A stretch of DNA of 14,250 bases from Verrucomicrobiota bacterium (GCA_018610125.1 JAHEOI010000205.1:1-14250); one strand, 5' to 3'; numbered from the stretch's first letter, positions 1-7,088 are shown. The notes: a model not told the origin generated them from the sequence alone. A program made the numbers and translations.

Positions 1-1
1 G

Positions 2-70
2 GGTGGCGGGGTGGAGCGACTCCGTGAGGTTGCCGACCGCATGGGCCGGGCGCTCGGCACGAGCGGTTAA
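2..70 (+). CDS. C-terminal end of an unidentified protein (partial)
   Basis: An open frame enters from the left edge and stops at TAA 68-70. It encodes 22 residues reading GGGVERLREVADRMGRALGT-SG, an amphipathic helix-like C-terminus that looks like real coding sequence. Too little is present to name a family. The following gene starts 123 bases further on the same strand, so this could be the gene before it in a cluster, but a candidate promoter lies in the gap. Confidence is limited because no start or domain is visible. Confidence 0.4.
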   Translation, partial: GGGVERLREVADRMGRALGTSG

Positions 71-101
71 CTCGTGAAGGAAGGCAAATGAAGACACTCG
101 A

Positions 102-130
102 TTGCCACGAACGGCGCGGATCGATAAAAA
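102..130 (+). promoter_or_regulatory. Possible sigma70-like promoter for the enolase-like gene
   Basis: TTGCCA at 102-107 matches five of six bases of a -35 box. It is followed after 17 bases by TAAAAA at 125-130, which matches four of six of a -10 box. It lies about 65 bases upstream of the start at 194. The leader then contains a short hairpin (GCGGTC 143-148 with GACCGC 155-160). This is a by-eye consensus match only. Confidence 0.25.
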
Positions 131-193
131 ACATTGAAGGTGGCGGTCGTGATGGACCGCACGAAAACAAGAAGGCTTTTTTGAGGTCCTGAT

Positions 194-1546
194 ATGAACG
201 CGGCGAGCCATACCTTATCGAGGCGGGATTTCTTGCGCGGTGCTGCGATCGGTGCGGGGTCGGTCGTAGCCGGAAGCGTTGGTGTCAAGGCAAGGGAGCA
301 TGAAGGAAACGCACCGGATGCCAAGCGACAACACGAAATTGGGCGAATTCGGGTGCAGCGGTCTCGCGGACGACGAAAGACCCCGGTTGCTCCAAACGCC
401 TATGCGGGTTACCGCGGGTATGAGGTCGGAGAGAAGCTCTTGCGCATCCAAACGCGCGATGGCTTGGAAGGGATAACCGAGCTTTATGCCGATGCCGAGG
501 AGAAAAAACCGCTTTTAAAGCAGTTGATCGGCATGGATCCCTTTGAGCTGTTTGACTGGGAGGGTGATCGAATTCGCGGGGCGAGCCCGGATCACAAGGA
601 ATTGGTGGATCAGCTTTATGGGGTCGACATTGCGTTGCTGGATCTGTTGGGGAAAGTGCTCCAAAAGCCGGTTGCTGACCTTTTGGGCGAGCGGGTGCGT
701 GACTCGGTCCCGGCTTACGACTCCTCGCTCTACATGGAGGATCTTTTGACTCCCGAGCAACGGGAAGGATTGGTCTATCTGGATGGATCGGCTCCGGAGC
801 AACCTGCCGAAATGGTGGGCCGGAAGGCGGCGTGGCTTTTAGAGCAGCCGCATGGGATTCGGATTTTTAAAGTCAAGATCGGGCGGAGCAAATGGATGGA
901 GTCGTTCGAGGCGGCCCTGAAGCGGGATATAGAAGTGATGCGCACGGTGCGAGAGACTGTGGGCGACGAGGTGACCTTATTGGTGGATGGGAACCACGGG
1001 TACAATCAAAACCCGGAAGCCGTTGAGCACTTCCTCTCGGAGACAGCGGATCTCGACCTCTATGCGATGGAGGAGATGTTTGACCATCGCAAGATAGCCG
1101 CTTACAAAGATTTGAAACGGGCGACTCATCGCATTGCGCCGGCCACAAAGCTGGCGGACGGCGAGGTCGGTGGCATTCCCGAGAAGCTATTGGCTGAACG
1201 GGTTGACGGACCAACGAGCCCGGTGCCGGTATTTGATATCAACCAGCCCGACATGAACTGGCATGGGTATCTGCGGCTGCGGCAAATCGCGAGGATTTCG
1301 CGAAAGCACGGCTTAACGGTGGCGCCGCACAACTTTGGCTCCGAGATTGGTCTGTATGCGCAGGCCCACCTCGGCCTGGTCACACCCAATTGGGAATTCT
1401 GCGAAGGGGATGACAGTCGGTTTCCCGCGATTGAAGCGCCGGGAATTCAGCTTGACGGAGGGCGCATGACATTAACCGGGGAACCGGGGCTTGGTGTTCT
1501 AGCCCGACCGAGCGATCTGGAGGAAACGCTTTACGAGCTTAAGTAG
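194..1546 (+). CDS. Tat-exported enolase-superfamily enzyme (mandelate racemase/muconate-lactonizing type)
   Basis: A 450-residue protein. Residues 10-33 form a twin-arginine signal (SRRDFLRG, then a small-residue hydrophobic stretch), so a folded enzyme is probably exported. The rest is an enolase-superfamily fold: N-terminal capping domain at about 48-165, then the TIM barrel. The mandelate-racemase set is visible: KVK (K226, K228) on the second strand, metal ligands D265 (VDGNHGY), E293 or E294 (MEEMFD) and E324 (ADGEVGG), then D353 and H379 (VAPHNFGS) as the general-base dyad, and an acidic residue near E401/E404. Such enzymes abstract a proton alpha to a carboxylate, usually racemising or dehydrating sugar acids; the substrate here cannot be read from sequence. 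The start is supported by GAGG at 183-186, seven bases upstream of ATG. The rtcA-like gene follows after 18 bases. Residues 34-60 between signal and capping domain are unusually basic. Confidence 0.88.
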   Translation: MNAASHTLSRRDFLRGAAIGAGSVVAGSVGVKAREHEGNAPDAKRQHEIGRIRVQRSRGRRKTPVAPNAYAGYRGYEVGEKLLRIQTRDGLEGITELYADAEEKKPLLKQLIGMDPFELFDWEGDRIRGASPDHKELVDQLYGVDIALLDLLGKVLQKPVADLLGERVRDSVPAYDSSLYMEDLLTPEQREGLVYLDGSAPEQPAEMVGRKAAWLLEQPHGIRIFKVKIGRSKWMESFEAALKRDIEVMRTVRETVGDEVTLLVDGNHGYNQNPEAVEHFLSETADLDLYAMEEMFDHRKIAAYKDLKRATHRIAPATKLADGEVGGIPEKLLAERVDGPTSPVPVFDINQPDMNWHGYLRLRQIARISRKHGLTVAPHNFGSEIGLYAQAHLGLVTPNWEFCEGDDSRFPAIEAPGIQLDGGRMTLTGEPGLGVLARPSDLEETLYELK

Positions 1547-1564
1547 CATCGGCCGTCAGGGTGT

Positions 1565-2599
1565 ATGATCGAGATTGACGGTGCCCGCTTTTCCGGCAGC
1601 GGTACCATCTTACGGTACTCCATGAGCCTGGCAACACTGGTTGGCTCGCCAGTTCGCATCTACAACATCCGTTCCAACCGTGAAAAACCGGGACTGCGTC
1701 CTCAGCATCTTGCGGCCGTGCGTGCTTGCTGTGAGCTTTCCCAAGGTTGCGTTGAAGGTGACCGGGTCGGTTCCCGCGAGGTGATTTACCGACCGGGCTC
1801 GCAACGACCACGCGGCGGAGAAATTCATTGGGACGTCGGGACGGCCGGGTCGGTCACCATGTTGGCCCTGACTGTGCTGCCGCTCGCGCTTTGTGCGGTC
1901 GAGAAGTGTCGTTTTTATTTTACCGGCGGACTTTTTCAAGATATGGCCCCGACGGCGCTGCATTTGCAAAGGGTTGTCGTGCCGATATTGCGTCGGATGG
2001 GGGCGAAGTTGGACATGGAAATCCTGCAGCCGGGCTATGTGCCGACCGGGAAAGGAAAGCTTAAGCTGACGATAGAGCCATTGGAGAAGTCGTTGGCGCC
2101 AATCGCGCTGACGGAGTCGGGAAAGATTCGCGCCGTGTACGGGGTGGCGTTGGCCTCCCATCTGAAGAGTGCCCGAGTGACTGAGCGACTGGCCGAGAGT
2201 TGTCGAGCGCCATGGCGTCAACGCGGCTTTGACCTGGCTATCGAGGAAATCAACGATACGACGGCCAGACAGAAGGGAGCGGCGTTACTCCTTTGCTGCG
2301 AGACCAGCACCGGCGTCTTGTTGGGAGCCGACCAGGCAGGAAAACCGGGACGGTCCTCCGAGAAAATCGGTAGATCGGTTGCTGCCACGCTGCTTGAGGA
2401 TCTGGATAGCGGCGCCACTGTAGATCGCCATTTGAGCGATCAGCTCGTGCTTTTCTCAGCGCTGGGGAAAGGCACCAGTCGCTACCGTGTGCCCGAGATT
2501 TCGGAGCACGTTGAATCAAATCTCTGGATGGTGAGCAGGCTTATGGGTGTGAATTCCCGGATTAACAACCGCGTGGTCGAGGTCGATGGAGTCGGGTAA
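1565..2599 (+). CDS. rtcA: RNA 3'-terminal phosphate cyclase (RtcA family)
   Basis: A 344-residue, full-length RtcA homologue. The family enzyme uses ATP to convert an RNA 3'-phosphate to a 2',3'-cyclic phosphate through a covalent His-AMP intermediate. From memory of E. coli RtcA, the N-terminus aligns without gaps: R17, R36, R39 and Q47 match the conserved R21, R40, R43 and Q51 (IRSNREKPGLRPQHL here). The late DQLVL motif is followed 22 residues after its Q by H315 in SEHVESN, corresponding to the catalytic H309. GTAGSVT also matches the family. The odd point is S10 (ARFSGSGTILR), where the family has a conserved glutamate (E14 in E. coli), so metal binding may be altered. It begins 18 bases after the enolase-like gene, so co-transcription is likely; the Shine-Dalgarno is poor (AGGG only three bases before ATG). 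No rtcB or rtcR is visible nearby. The stop codon lies inside a hairpin. Confidence 0.9.
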   Translation: MIEIDGARFSGSGTILRYSMSLATLVGSPVRIYNIRSNREKPGLRPQHLAAVRACCELSQGCVEGDRVGSREVIYRPGSQRPRGGEIHWDVGTAGSVTMLALTVLPLALCAVEKCRFYFTGGLFQDMAPTALHLQRVVVPILRRMGAKLDMEILQPGYVPTGKGKLKLTIEPLEKSLAPIALTESGKIRAVYGVALASHLKSARVTERLAESCRAPWRQRGFDLAIEEINDTTARQKGAALLLCCETSTGVLLGADQAGKPGRSSEKIGRSVAATLLEDLDSGATVDRHLSDQLVLFSALGKGTSRYRVPEISEHVESNLWMVSRLMGVNSRINNRVVEVDGVG

Positions 2600-2619
2600 G
2601 CGAGAGCGCTCGCCACCCG
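2593..2619. repeat. GC-rich imperfect palindrome over the rtcA stop codon (REP-like)
   Basis: Two stacked stems are visible: CGGGT (2593-2597) with ACCCG (2615-2619), and GCGAG (2600-2604) with CTCGC (2609-2613), around an AGCG loop. Only AA on one side and C on the other are unpaired. The TAA stop at 2597-2599 lies within it. There is no T-tract, so it resembles a REP-type palindrome or an mRNA 3'-end stabiliser more than a classic terminator. No second copy was seen in this window. Confidence 0.5.
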
Positions 2620-2688
2620 CTGAATTCTCCAAAGGCATTGTGATCATGCCCGACGTCGCATCCGATTCATCCACCAACTGATCGGGAC

Positions 2689-2724
2689 AATCAGAACCTG
2701 GATTGTTGAATCCAGGTCCTGATT
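2689..2724. terminator. Strong hairpin between convergent genes, probable bidirectional terminator
   Basis: ATCAGAACCTGGATT (2690-2704) pairs with AATCCAGGTCCTGAT (2709-2723) around a GTTG tetraloop, with 14 of 15 pairs matched. One more A-T pair extends the base. It sits between rtcA (+) and the Gfo-type gene (minus), where a terminator for both is expected. The U-tract is short (TTT on the plus side), so efficiency is uncertain. Confidence 0.6.
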
Positions 2725-2733
2725 TGGTCGGTC

Positions 2734-2762
2734 ACGCGTTGGCGGGGTCTGAGGCAACGCGT
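2734..2762. repeat. Perfect 8-base inverted repeat next to the Gfo-type stop
   Basis: ACGCGTTG (2734-2741) and CAACGCGT (2755-2762) are exact reverse complements separated by 13 bases. It ends seven bases from the stop codon of the minus-strand gene. It may be part of that gene's transcript end or a protein-binding site; no function is assigned. Confidence 0.4.
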
Positions 2763-2768
2763 CGCTAG

Positions 2769-4058
2769 CTAGAGCTGCCACCCTTGGCGATAGTGGTGCT
2801 GAATTAGCTCTTGAGCTTCCGGGGCGTTGATTGCCTCGAGGCGTAGTGGGTCCCAACGGAGCTTTTTCCCAAGGCGGTATGAGACGTTTCCGAGCAGAAC
2901 GGTCTCGGTGAGGGCTCCTGAATAGCCGAAATGGCAAGTGGTGGATCCCCCGGTTTTGCAGGCTTGAATCCATTCCTGATGATGACCGATCGAATCCGGT
3001 ATGAATGGCTCGGGTGGCTTGAAATCGGCAAATTTTTCTTCGGGTAACAGGACATGCTTGCCGTAATCGGCCAAAAGCATGCCTTTCTCGCCGACGAAAA
3101 GGGTGCCATTTCCCCATTCCGGCAATTTCCCTTCAGCGAAGTAATGAGGTCGCTTATTGCCGTTGTACCAAGTCAAATGGACAGGCGGTTGCGCTCCTCT
3201 GGGAGGGAATTCAAAGTCGACGATCTGCCATCGCGGGGCAAACTCGGGGTGGGCCGGAGGACCATCGGCGCTGATGGTTGATGGATGGCGTAGGTCCAAC
3301 GCCCAGAATGGCAAGTCCATGTGGTGACACCCCATATCGGCCATGGCCCCGCCTCCAAAATCCCAAAACGCGCGCCACGATCCGGGCGCATATGCCGGAC
3401 TGTATTGATGGTGCTCGGCAGGACCGAGCCAGAGGTCCCAATGAAGGTAATCCGGCACCGGGGGGTGATTAATTTCCCGTCCATGCCCACTCCAGACCGA
3501 GCCGACCCAGCAATGGACTTCTCTGACCTTGCCGATGGCGCCGGTTCGGATCAATTCCACTACTCGCCGATAATTATTGCCGGCGTGGATTTGGGTCCCC
3601 ATTTGGGTGACGCGATTGTGCTTTTGAGCGGTCTCGGCGACCATCCTGGCTTCGGAGACGGTGTGGGTCAGAGGCTTTTCGCAGTAGACGTGCCGCCCGC
3701 TCTTAAGGGCGGTCATGGTGGCGTTTGCGTGACAATGGTCAGGCGTGCTGACGACGACCGCGTCGAGGTCGTTGCGTTCCAAGAGCTTTCGGAAGTCGTT
3801 GTAGCGTTTGGCTTTTGGGAACTCCTTGGCTGCGGCTGCGAGGTAATTTTCGTCGACATCGCACAAGCCAACGATATTTTCGCCGGCGACACCGTTTAAG
3901 TTGGCCCCGCCGCGGTTGGCTACGCCGATCACGCCGATGTTGAGCTTTTCGTTTGGTGAGTGGGACTTACCAAGGGCGCCTTGTCCAAAGAGACCGATGC
4001 CAGCGGCTGTCAATCCAGTCGTTTGAAGGAATTGCCGTCGATTGATTTGAGATTGCAT
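2769..4058 (-). CDS. Tat-exported Gfo/Idh/MocA-family oxidoreductase
   Basis: A 429-residue protein. The N-terminus INRRQFLQTTGLTAAGIGLFG is a twin-arginine signal. The Rossmann nucleotide-binding domain follows (IGVIGVANRGGAN, residues 41-53, and CDVDE at 66-70). The family signature CEKPL places the catalytic lysine at K128. The C-terminal alpha/beta domain contains GGGAMADMGCHHMDL (235-249), with D241, H245 and D248 as likely active-site residues. Family members oxidise or reduce sugars and sugar derivatives using NAD(P); Tat export lets the protein carry its folded cofactor to the periplasm. The substrate is unknown. The start is well supported: AGGAG (minus strand, plus positions 4065-4069) lies six bases before ATG. 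It converges with rtcA and is transcribed away from the NIPSNAP gene. Its upstream region overlaps a decayed TPR gene fragment. Confidence 0.9.
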   Translation of the reverse strand: MQSQINRRQFLQTTGLTAAGIGLFGQGALGKSHSPNEKLNIGVIGVANRGGANLNGVAGENIVGLCDVDENYLAAAAKEFPKAKRYNDFRKLLERNDLDAVVVSTPDHCHANATMTALKSGRHVYCEKPLTHTVSEARMVAETAQKHNRVTQMGTQIHAGNNYRRVVELIRTGAIGKVREVHCWVGSVWSGHGREINHPPVPDYLHWDLWLGPAEHHQYSPAYAPGSWRAFWDFGGGAMADMGCHHMDLPFWALDLRHPSTISADGPPAHPEFAPRWQIVDFEFPPRGAQPPVHLTWYNGNKRPHYFAEGKLPEWGNGTLFVGEKGMLLADYGKHVLLPEEKFADFKPPEPFIPDSIGHHQEWIQACKTGGSTTCHFGYSGALTETVLLGNVSYRLGKKLRWDPLRLEAINAPEAQELIQHHYRQGWQL

Positions 4059-4421
4059 ATGTTTCTCCTGGTAGGGCGGAACCGTCCGACATTCCAGGGG
4101 GTCGGTCGCCCGGGCTTCTGATTGAAACTGGATCGAGACTGAGGCTCGTAGCGAGGTTTGTCAACGGTAGGCTGCTTGAGGTCGGGCCGGATTGGCTCGA
4201 GATCGTTGTCTTCAAGTGCCATTGCCTTGATTTGCCGGGCGTCCCCGATCTGGCAAGCTCGTTTGACCCATTCCCATGCGTCCTAAGGCCGGCCGAGCCG
4301 ACAGGCATAGCATGCCGTCACGAACTATCCTTGTATCTTGACCTTGGGGAGAGAGAGTGGTATTCGGGAAGGGAACAAGCTCTTGGGTGTGTGACGGAAA
4401 ACCTGTAAAAAGAAATAAAAT
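4059..4421. other. Divergent intergenic region with a gene remnant
   Basis: This 363-base gap separates the Gfo-type gene (minus) and the NIPSNAP gene (+). It should hold promoters for both, but no convincing -35/-10 pair was found for either. Its middle part (about 4150-4324, minus strand) is occupied by the TPR-protein remnant listed separately. The last 60 bases before 4422 are purine-rich with an A-rich stretch (4397-4420) instead of a clear Shine-Dalgarno. No RNA gene or longer repeat was seen. Confidence 0.5.
4150..4324 (-). pseudogene. Decayed C-terminal fragment of a TPR-repeat protein
   Basis: Read on the minus strand from 4324, one frame gives FVTACYACRLGRP, a TAG stop at 4285-4283, then DAWEWVKRACQIGDARQIKA and MALEDNDLEPIRPDLKQ. 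This is the familiar closing motif of many bacterial tetratricopeptide proteins (pattern ACYxCxLGRxxEAWxWLKRA, IGDxxxIKxMALDDxDLEPLW). The stop falls where a Glu or Lys codon is usual, and another stop (4327-4325) lies just upstream, where similarity also ends. An ATG at 4222 starts a 70-codon frame running to 4010 that overlaps the Gfo-type start; it would encode only the last piece of the motif followed by unrelated sequence, so it is unlikely to be a real small gene. Family assignment is from pattern recognition without alignment. Confidence 0.55.
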
Positions 4422-5231
4422 ATGAGCATAGAAAGACGGACATTTTTGAAGGGCTCCATCGCGGCTTCAATGGTGGCGGGACTGGGACCGCTTGCCTCGA
4501 CCGCTTCGGCGGAGGAGAGCAAATTAATTTCGACCTCACAGTTCTTTGAGCTCCGACGTTTTCGGGTTGGGAAGAAAGGTGATCCGGAAGCGGTCAAGCG
4601 GTTTTACCGGGATGCGGCAATCCCGGCCTTGAATCGCATCGGAATCGAGCCGATCGGGGTTTTTGAAAAGATGGAACCGGGTGACGAGCCGGTGGTTTAT
4701 ACGCTGGTTCCGTTTCAGTCGCTCGACCACATGGTCCAGGTGCCGATCAAGCTGGGCAACGACGATCAATTCATGAAGGCAGGTGAAGACTATTTGGAGA
4801 GGCCGGAGTCCAATCCTGCGTTTGATCGGATCGAGAGCTCTTTGATGGCGGCCTTCAAAGGAATGCCTCGATTGGAGGTTCCGGAAGCCAAGAAGCAGGG
4901 TAAGGACCGAATCTTTGAGCTTCGCACCTACGAGAGCTACAGCGAGCTCAAGGGATGGAAGAAGGTCCAGATGTTTCATGACGGAGAGATCAAAATCTTC
5001 CGGGAGACCGGCCTGACTCCCGTCTTCTTCGGCAAGACAATGGTTGGCGACCAATTACCGAATCTGACCTACATGATCACGTTCGCCGATCGGGAAGAGC
5101 GCGATCGGAATTGGGACAAGTTCCTCAATCACCCGGATTGGAAGAAGCTGAGCAAGGATCCGCAGTACGATAATACCGTGTCGGCCATCACGAATCACTT
5201 CTTGGTCCCGACAAGCTTTTCTCAGGTCTGA
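4422..5231 (+). CDS. Tat-exported NIPSNAP-family protein
   Basis: A 269-residue protein. MSIERRTFLKG and the following hydrophobic stretch form a twin-arginine signal with likely cleavage after ASA (residue 30). Two ferredoxin-like NIPSNAP repeats follow: FFELRRFRV at about 41 and IFELRTYESYSE at about 163. The second carries the family's typical GEIKIFRETGLTPVFFGKT, LPNLTYMITF and WKKLSKDPQY segments and ends in the PTSFSQV tail. NIPSNAP proteins are dimeric alpha-beta barrels without a settled biochemical role; in planctomycetes and verrucomicrobia exported versions are common near carbohydrate-related genes. No strong ribosome-binding site precedes the ATG, only an A-rich leader. The stop codon directly abuts the stop of the minus-strand S4 gene, with no base between. 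Confidence 0.88.
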   Translation: MSIERRTFLKGSIAASMVAGLGPLASTASAEESKLISTSQFFELRRFRVGKKGDPEAVKRFYRDAAIPALNRIGIEPIGVFEKMEPGDEPVVYTLVPFQSLDHMVQVPIKLGNDDQFMKAGEDYLERPESNPAFDRIESSLMAAFKGMPRLEVPEAKKQGKDRIFELRTYESYSELKGWKKVQMFHDGEIKIFRETGLTPVFFGKTMVGDQLPNLTYMITFADREERDRNWDKFLNHPDWKKLSKDPQYDNTVSAITNHFLVPTSFSQV

Positions 5232-5615
5232 TTACGGGGCGAAAAACTTATCCATCTTACGACGCTCGCGTTTTGTCGGGCGTCCCTTACCTTTTTCACG
5301 GTAGACAGGTGGGAGGAAATTGGGTTCTTTCGGTTTTTGGTATTCCGAAGTCGGGGTCAAGTCTTCCGCATAGTCAGGGACCAATTTGGCGCTGACCCGT
5401 TGATCGAGCAGGCTTAGGACCCGCACTGTTTTGCTGATCGGACCCCGTTTGGCGGTGATGGTTTGATCCACTTTGACCGAGTGGGAGGCTTTGACCTTTT
5501 GGCCGTCAACGCTGACCTTGCCGGCCCGGCATGCCTCCGACGCCAGGCTTCGGGTCTTGTAGATCCGAACTGCCCAAAGATATTTGTCGATTCGAACCGT
5601 CTCGGGCGTTTCCAT
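5232..5615 (-). CDS. hslR: Hsp15-type S4-domain RNA-binding protein
   Basis: A 127-residue protein. Residues 8-55 are an S4 domain (RIDKYLWAVRIYKTRSLASEACRAGKVSVDGQ in two parts), closely resembling Hsp15 (RLDKWLWAARFYKTR). The C-terminus is strongly basic (GRPTKRERRKMDKFF), like the Hsp15 tail (RPDKKERR). Hsp15 binds the 50S subunit carrying a stranded peptidyl-tRNA after premature dissociation and helps recycle it; that role is inferred by family. It starts 51 bases downstream of the transporter gene on the same strand, so read-through from that gene is possible. No Shine-Dalgarno is visible; the upstream bases are TATCCTATAAACT, so translation may be weakly or leaderlessly initiated. It ends flush with the NIPSNAP gene. 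Confidence 0.85.
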   Translation of the reverse strand: METPETVRIDKYLWAVRIYKTRSLASEACRAGKVSVDGQKVKASHSVKVDQTITAKRGPISKTVRVLSLLDQRVSAKLVPDYAEDLTPTSEYQKPKEPNFLPPVYREKGKGRPTKRERRKMDKFFAP

Positions 5616-5666
5616 AGTTTATAGGATAACATATCGAGAGGGGAGGTAGACAACGATAACGAAGTG

Positions 5667-7055
5667 CTAATACGGATCCGCCAAACCGGGTGGGGCTCGG
5701 GAGGATTTGAGCGATGCGTGGGCCTCAGGCGATTGGGCTTGCCAACGTGCGCGCAAGGGGGCACTTCGGTGACAAAGCCAAGCTGTCTGGCAGGCGGAGC
5801 CGGTCGTTAACGCCGCCAGGCCGGCGTAGATACCGGTCACATCGACCCACTTGGCAGCGCTGATAAGCAGGACGGAACAGACGCCTGCAAACAGCGCGAC
5901 CGCCTCGGTCACAGCCCGTGTTTGTTGACTCTGGACAAGAATACCTTGAAACCAGCTCAGGGCGACGGCGAGGCTCGGGACAAACAAGGTAATCCAAAGG
6001 GAATGATGAGCCAGAGTTGCCAATTCCGGCTTCAAGCCGGAAAGCTCCTGGAACCATAATCGAGCCAGGGGTGTTGCGGTCAGGATGGAGAGGACGGCAA
6101 AAACGCCGATCGCGAGATATCTGGTGAAGCGCTTGAGCGCCTCGAATCCCCCTGGGCGGTCGATTATGGCCACCACAACCTCATTGTACGCAATCCCGAG
6201 TGCCCGAACCATAAAGATCAGCCCATTAACCGCCGGCCAGACGGCCAACGAAGCGATATTTTGGGGCATCCGGCTCATTGCCGCGGTCAAAACCGGTTGG
6301 ACCGCAAGGGTAAATAGGGGCGTGACCGCAAGCGGGATGTAGAACTTGAGAAATCCGCGCGTTGTCAATGGGGTGGATGACGGTTCCGTTTTTAGGTGCT
6401 GCAATACCGGGCGGACTCGATGTCGACTGTATGCCGCTTCACTCAGCACGCCGGTTGAAACGGCGACCGTGGCGACGATCACGCCGGGGATGGAATGCAG
6501 CCAGTAACCCACTCCCAGGATCGCTGCATTGGAGAATAAGCGGATCATCGTGCCGATCCCGACTGTATGAGCCAGTCCAAACCGAATCAGTATTCCTTGG
6601 TTAAAACGCCGGTAAGCGATCGCCCATGTCCATGGTAACATGCATCGTAATCCGATCCTTGCCGGCTCGAGGATTTCATTTGGAGCGCCCAACAGCGTCT
6701 TTGCGACCAGATCGAAAAGGGGAGTGAAGGCAATGAGCGCGTGGAGCAGGGTCAACGTCGCTCCCGCGCGAACCATGAATCCTTTGATTTTCTTGTAGGA
6801 ATCCCAATCCTTGCTCAACGCCGTTGAGGCAGCTAGAAGCATGATGATAGGGGATTCAATCAGGAGAGAGATCGGAAACACAATCCCGCCGTAAGCGGCG
6901 AGGTGGATCTCGGGATTGCTAAGTCGAGCCACAACGGCGCTGAGCAACGGGAGCTCGGCTCCCATCAAAGCCCAGCTTCCGGCTAACGGCAGCCACGTCT
7001 TGAAGACGTCTTGAGTACCGACCGCTCGATCATCCTTCCCTAGAGTGTTTGCCAA
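5667..7055 (-). CDS. MATE/MOP-superfamily-like polytopic membrane transporter (possibly ANKH-like)
   Basis: A 462-residue protein with about 12 hydrophobic segments, the layout of the MOP flippase superfamily (MATE, Wzx, ANKH). Halves can be seen: KTWLPLAGSWALMGAELPLLSAVVARL near the N-terminus and, after a short charged linker at about 225-235, FYIPLAVTPLFTLAVQPVLTAAMSR, each an 'FWxPL...P...A..SR' type opening of a six-helix bundle. This second opening recalls the eukaryotic ANKH phosphate/citrate exporter more than drug-exporting MATE proteins, but this is memory-based similarity. The tail is rich in Arg, Ala and Pro and probably cytoplasmic. The start codon is TTG at 7055-7053, supported by GGAAGGA (plus positions 7063-7069) seven bases upstream; no ATG is suitably placed. 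A good promoter lies just upstream, and hslR follows. Confidence 0.75.
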   Translation of the reverse strand: MANTLGKDDRAVGTQDVFKTWLPLAGSWALMGAELPLLSAVVARLSNPEIHLAAYGGIVFPISLLIESPIIMLLAASTALSKDWDSYKKIKGFMVRAGATLTLLHALIAFTPLFDLVAKTLLGAPNEILEPARIGLRCMLPWTWAIAYRRFNQGILIRFGLAHTVGIGTMIRLFSNAAILGVGYWLHSIPGVIVATVAVSTGVLSEAAYSRHRVRPVLQHLKTEPSSTPLTTRGFLKFYIPLAVTPLFTLAVQPVLTAAMSRMPQNIASLAVWPAVNGLIFMVRALGIAYNEVVVAIIDRPGGFEALKRFTRYLAIGVFAVLSILTATPLARLWFQELSGLKPELATLAHHSLWITLFVPSLAVALSWFQGILVQSQQTRAVTEAVALFAGVCSVLLISAAKWVDVTGIYAGLAALTTGSACQTAWLCHRSAPLRARWQAQSPEAHASLKSSRAPPGLADPY

Positions 7056-7088
7056 TAACCGATCCTTCCGCCTTAATGTCGTGTTGAG

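Noticed and set aside
3321..3899. 192-codon plus-strand frame opposite the oxidoreductase gene
   Set aside because: Antisense to a clear Gfo/Idh/MocA gene with full motifs. No family features are visible.
4010..4222. 70-codon minus-strand gene starting MALEDND
   Set aside because: It is the tail of an older TPR frame interrupted by a stop upstream. Its second half is unrelated sequence overlapping the oxidoreductase start, and it has no proper ribosome-binding site.
4338..4366. Possible promoter for the NIPSNAP gene: TTGACC, 17 bases, TATTCG
   Set aside because: The -10 match is only three of six bases, too weak to list as a feature.
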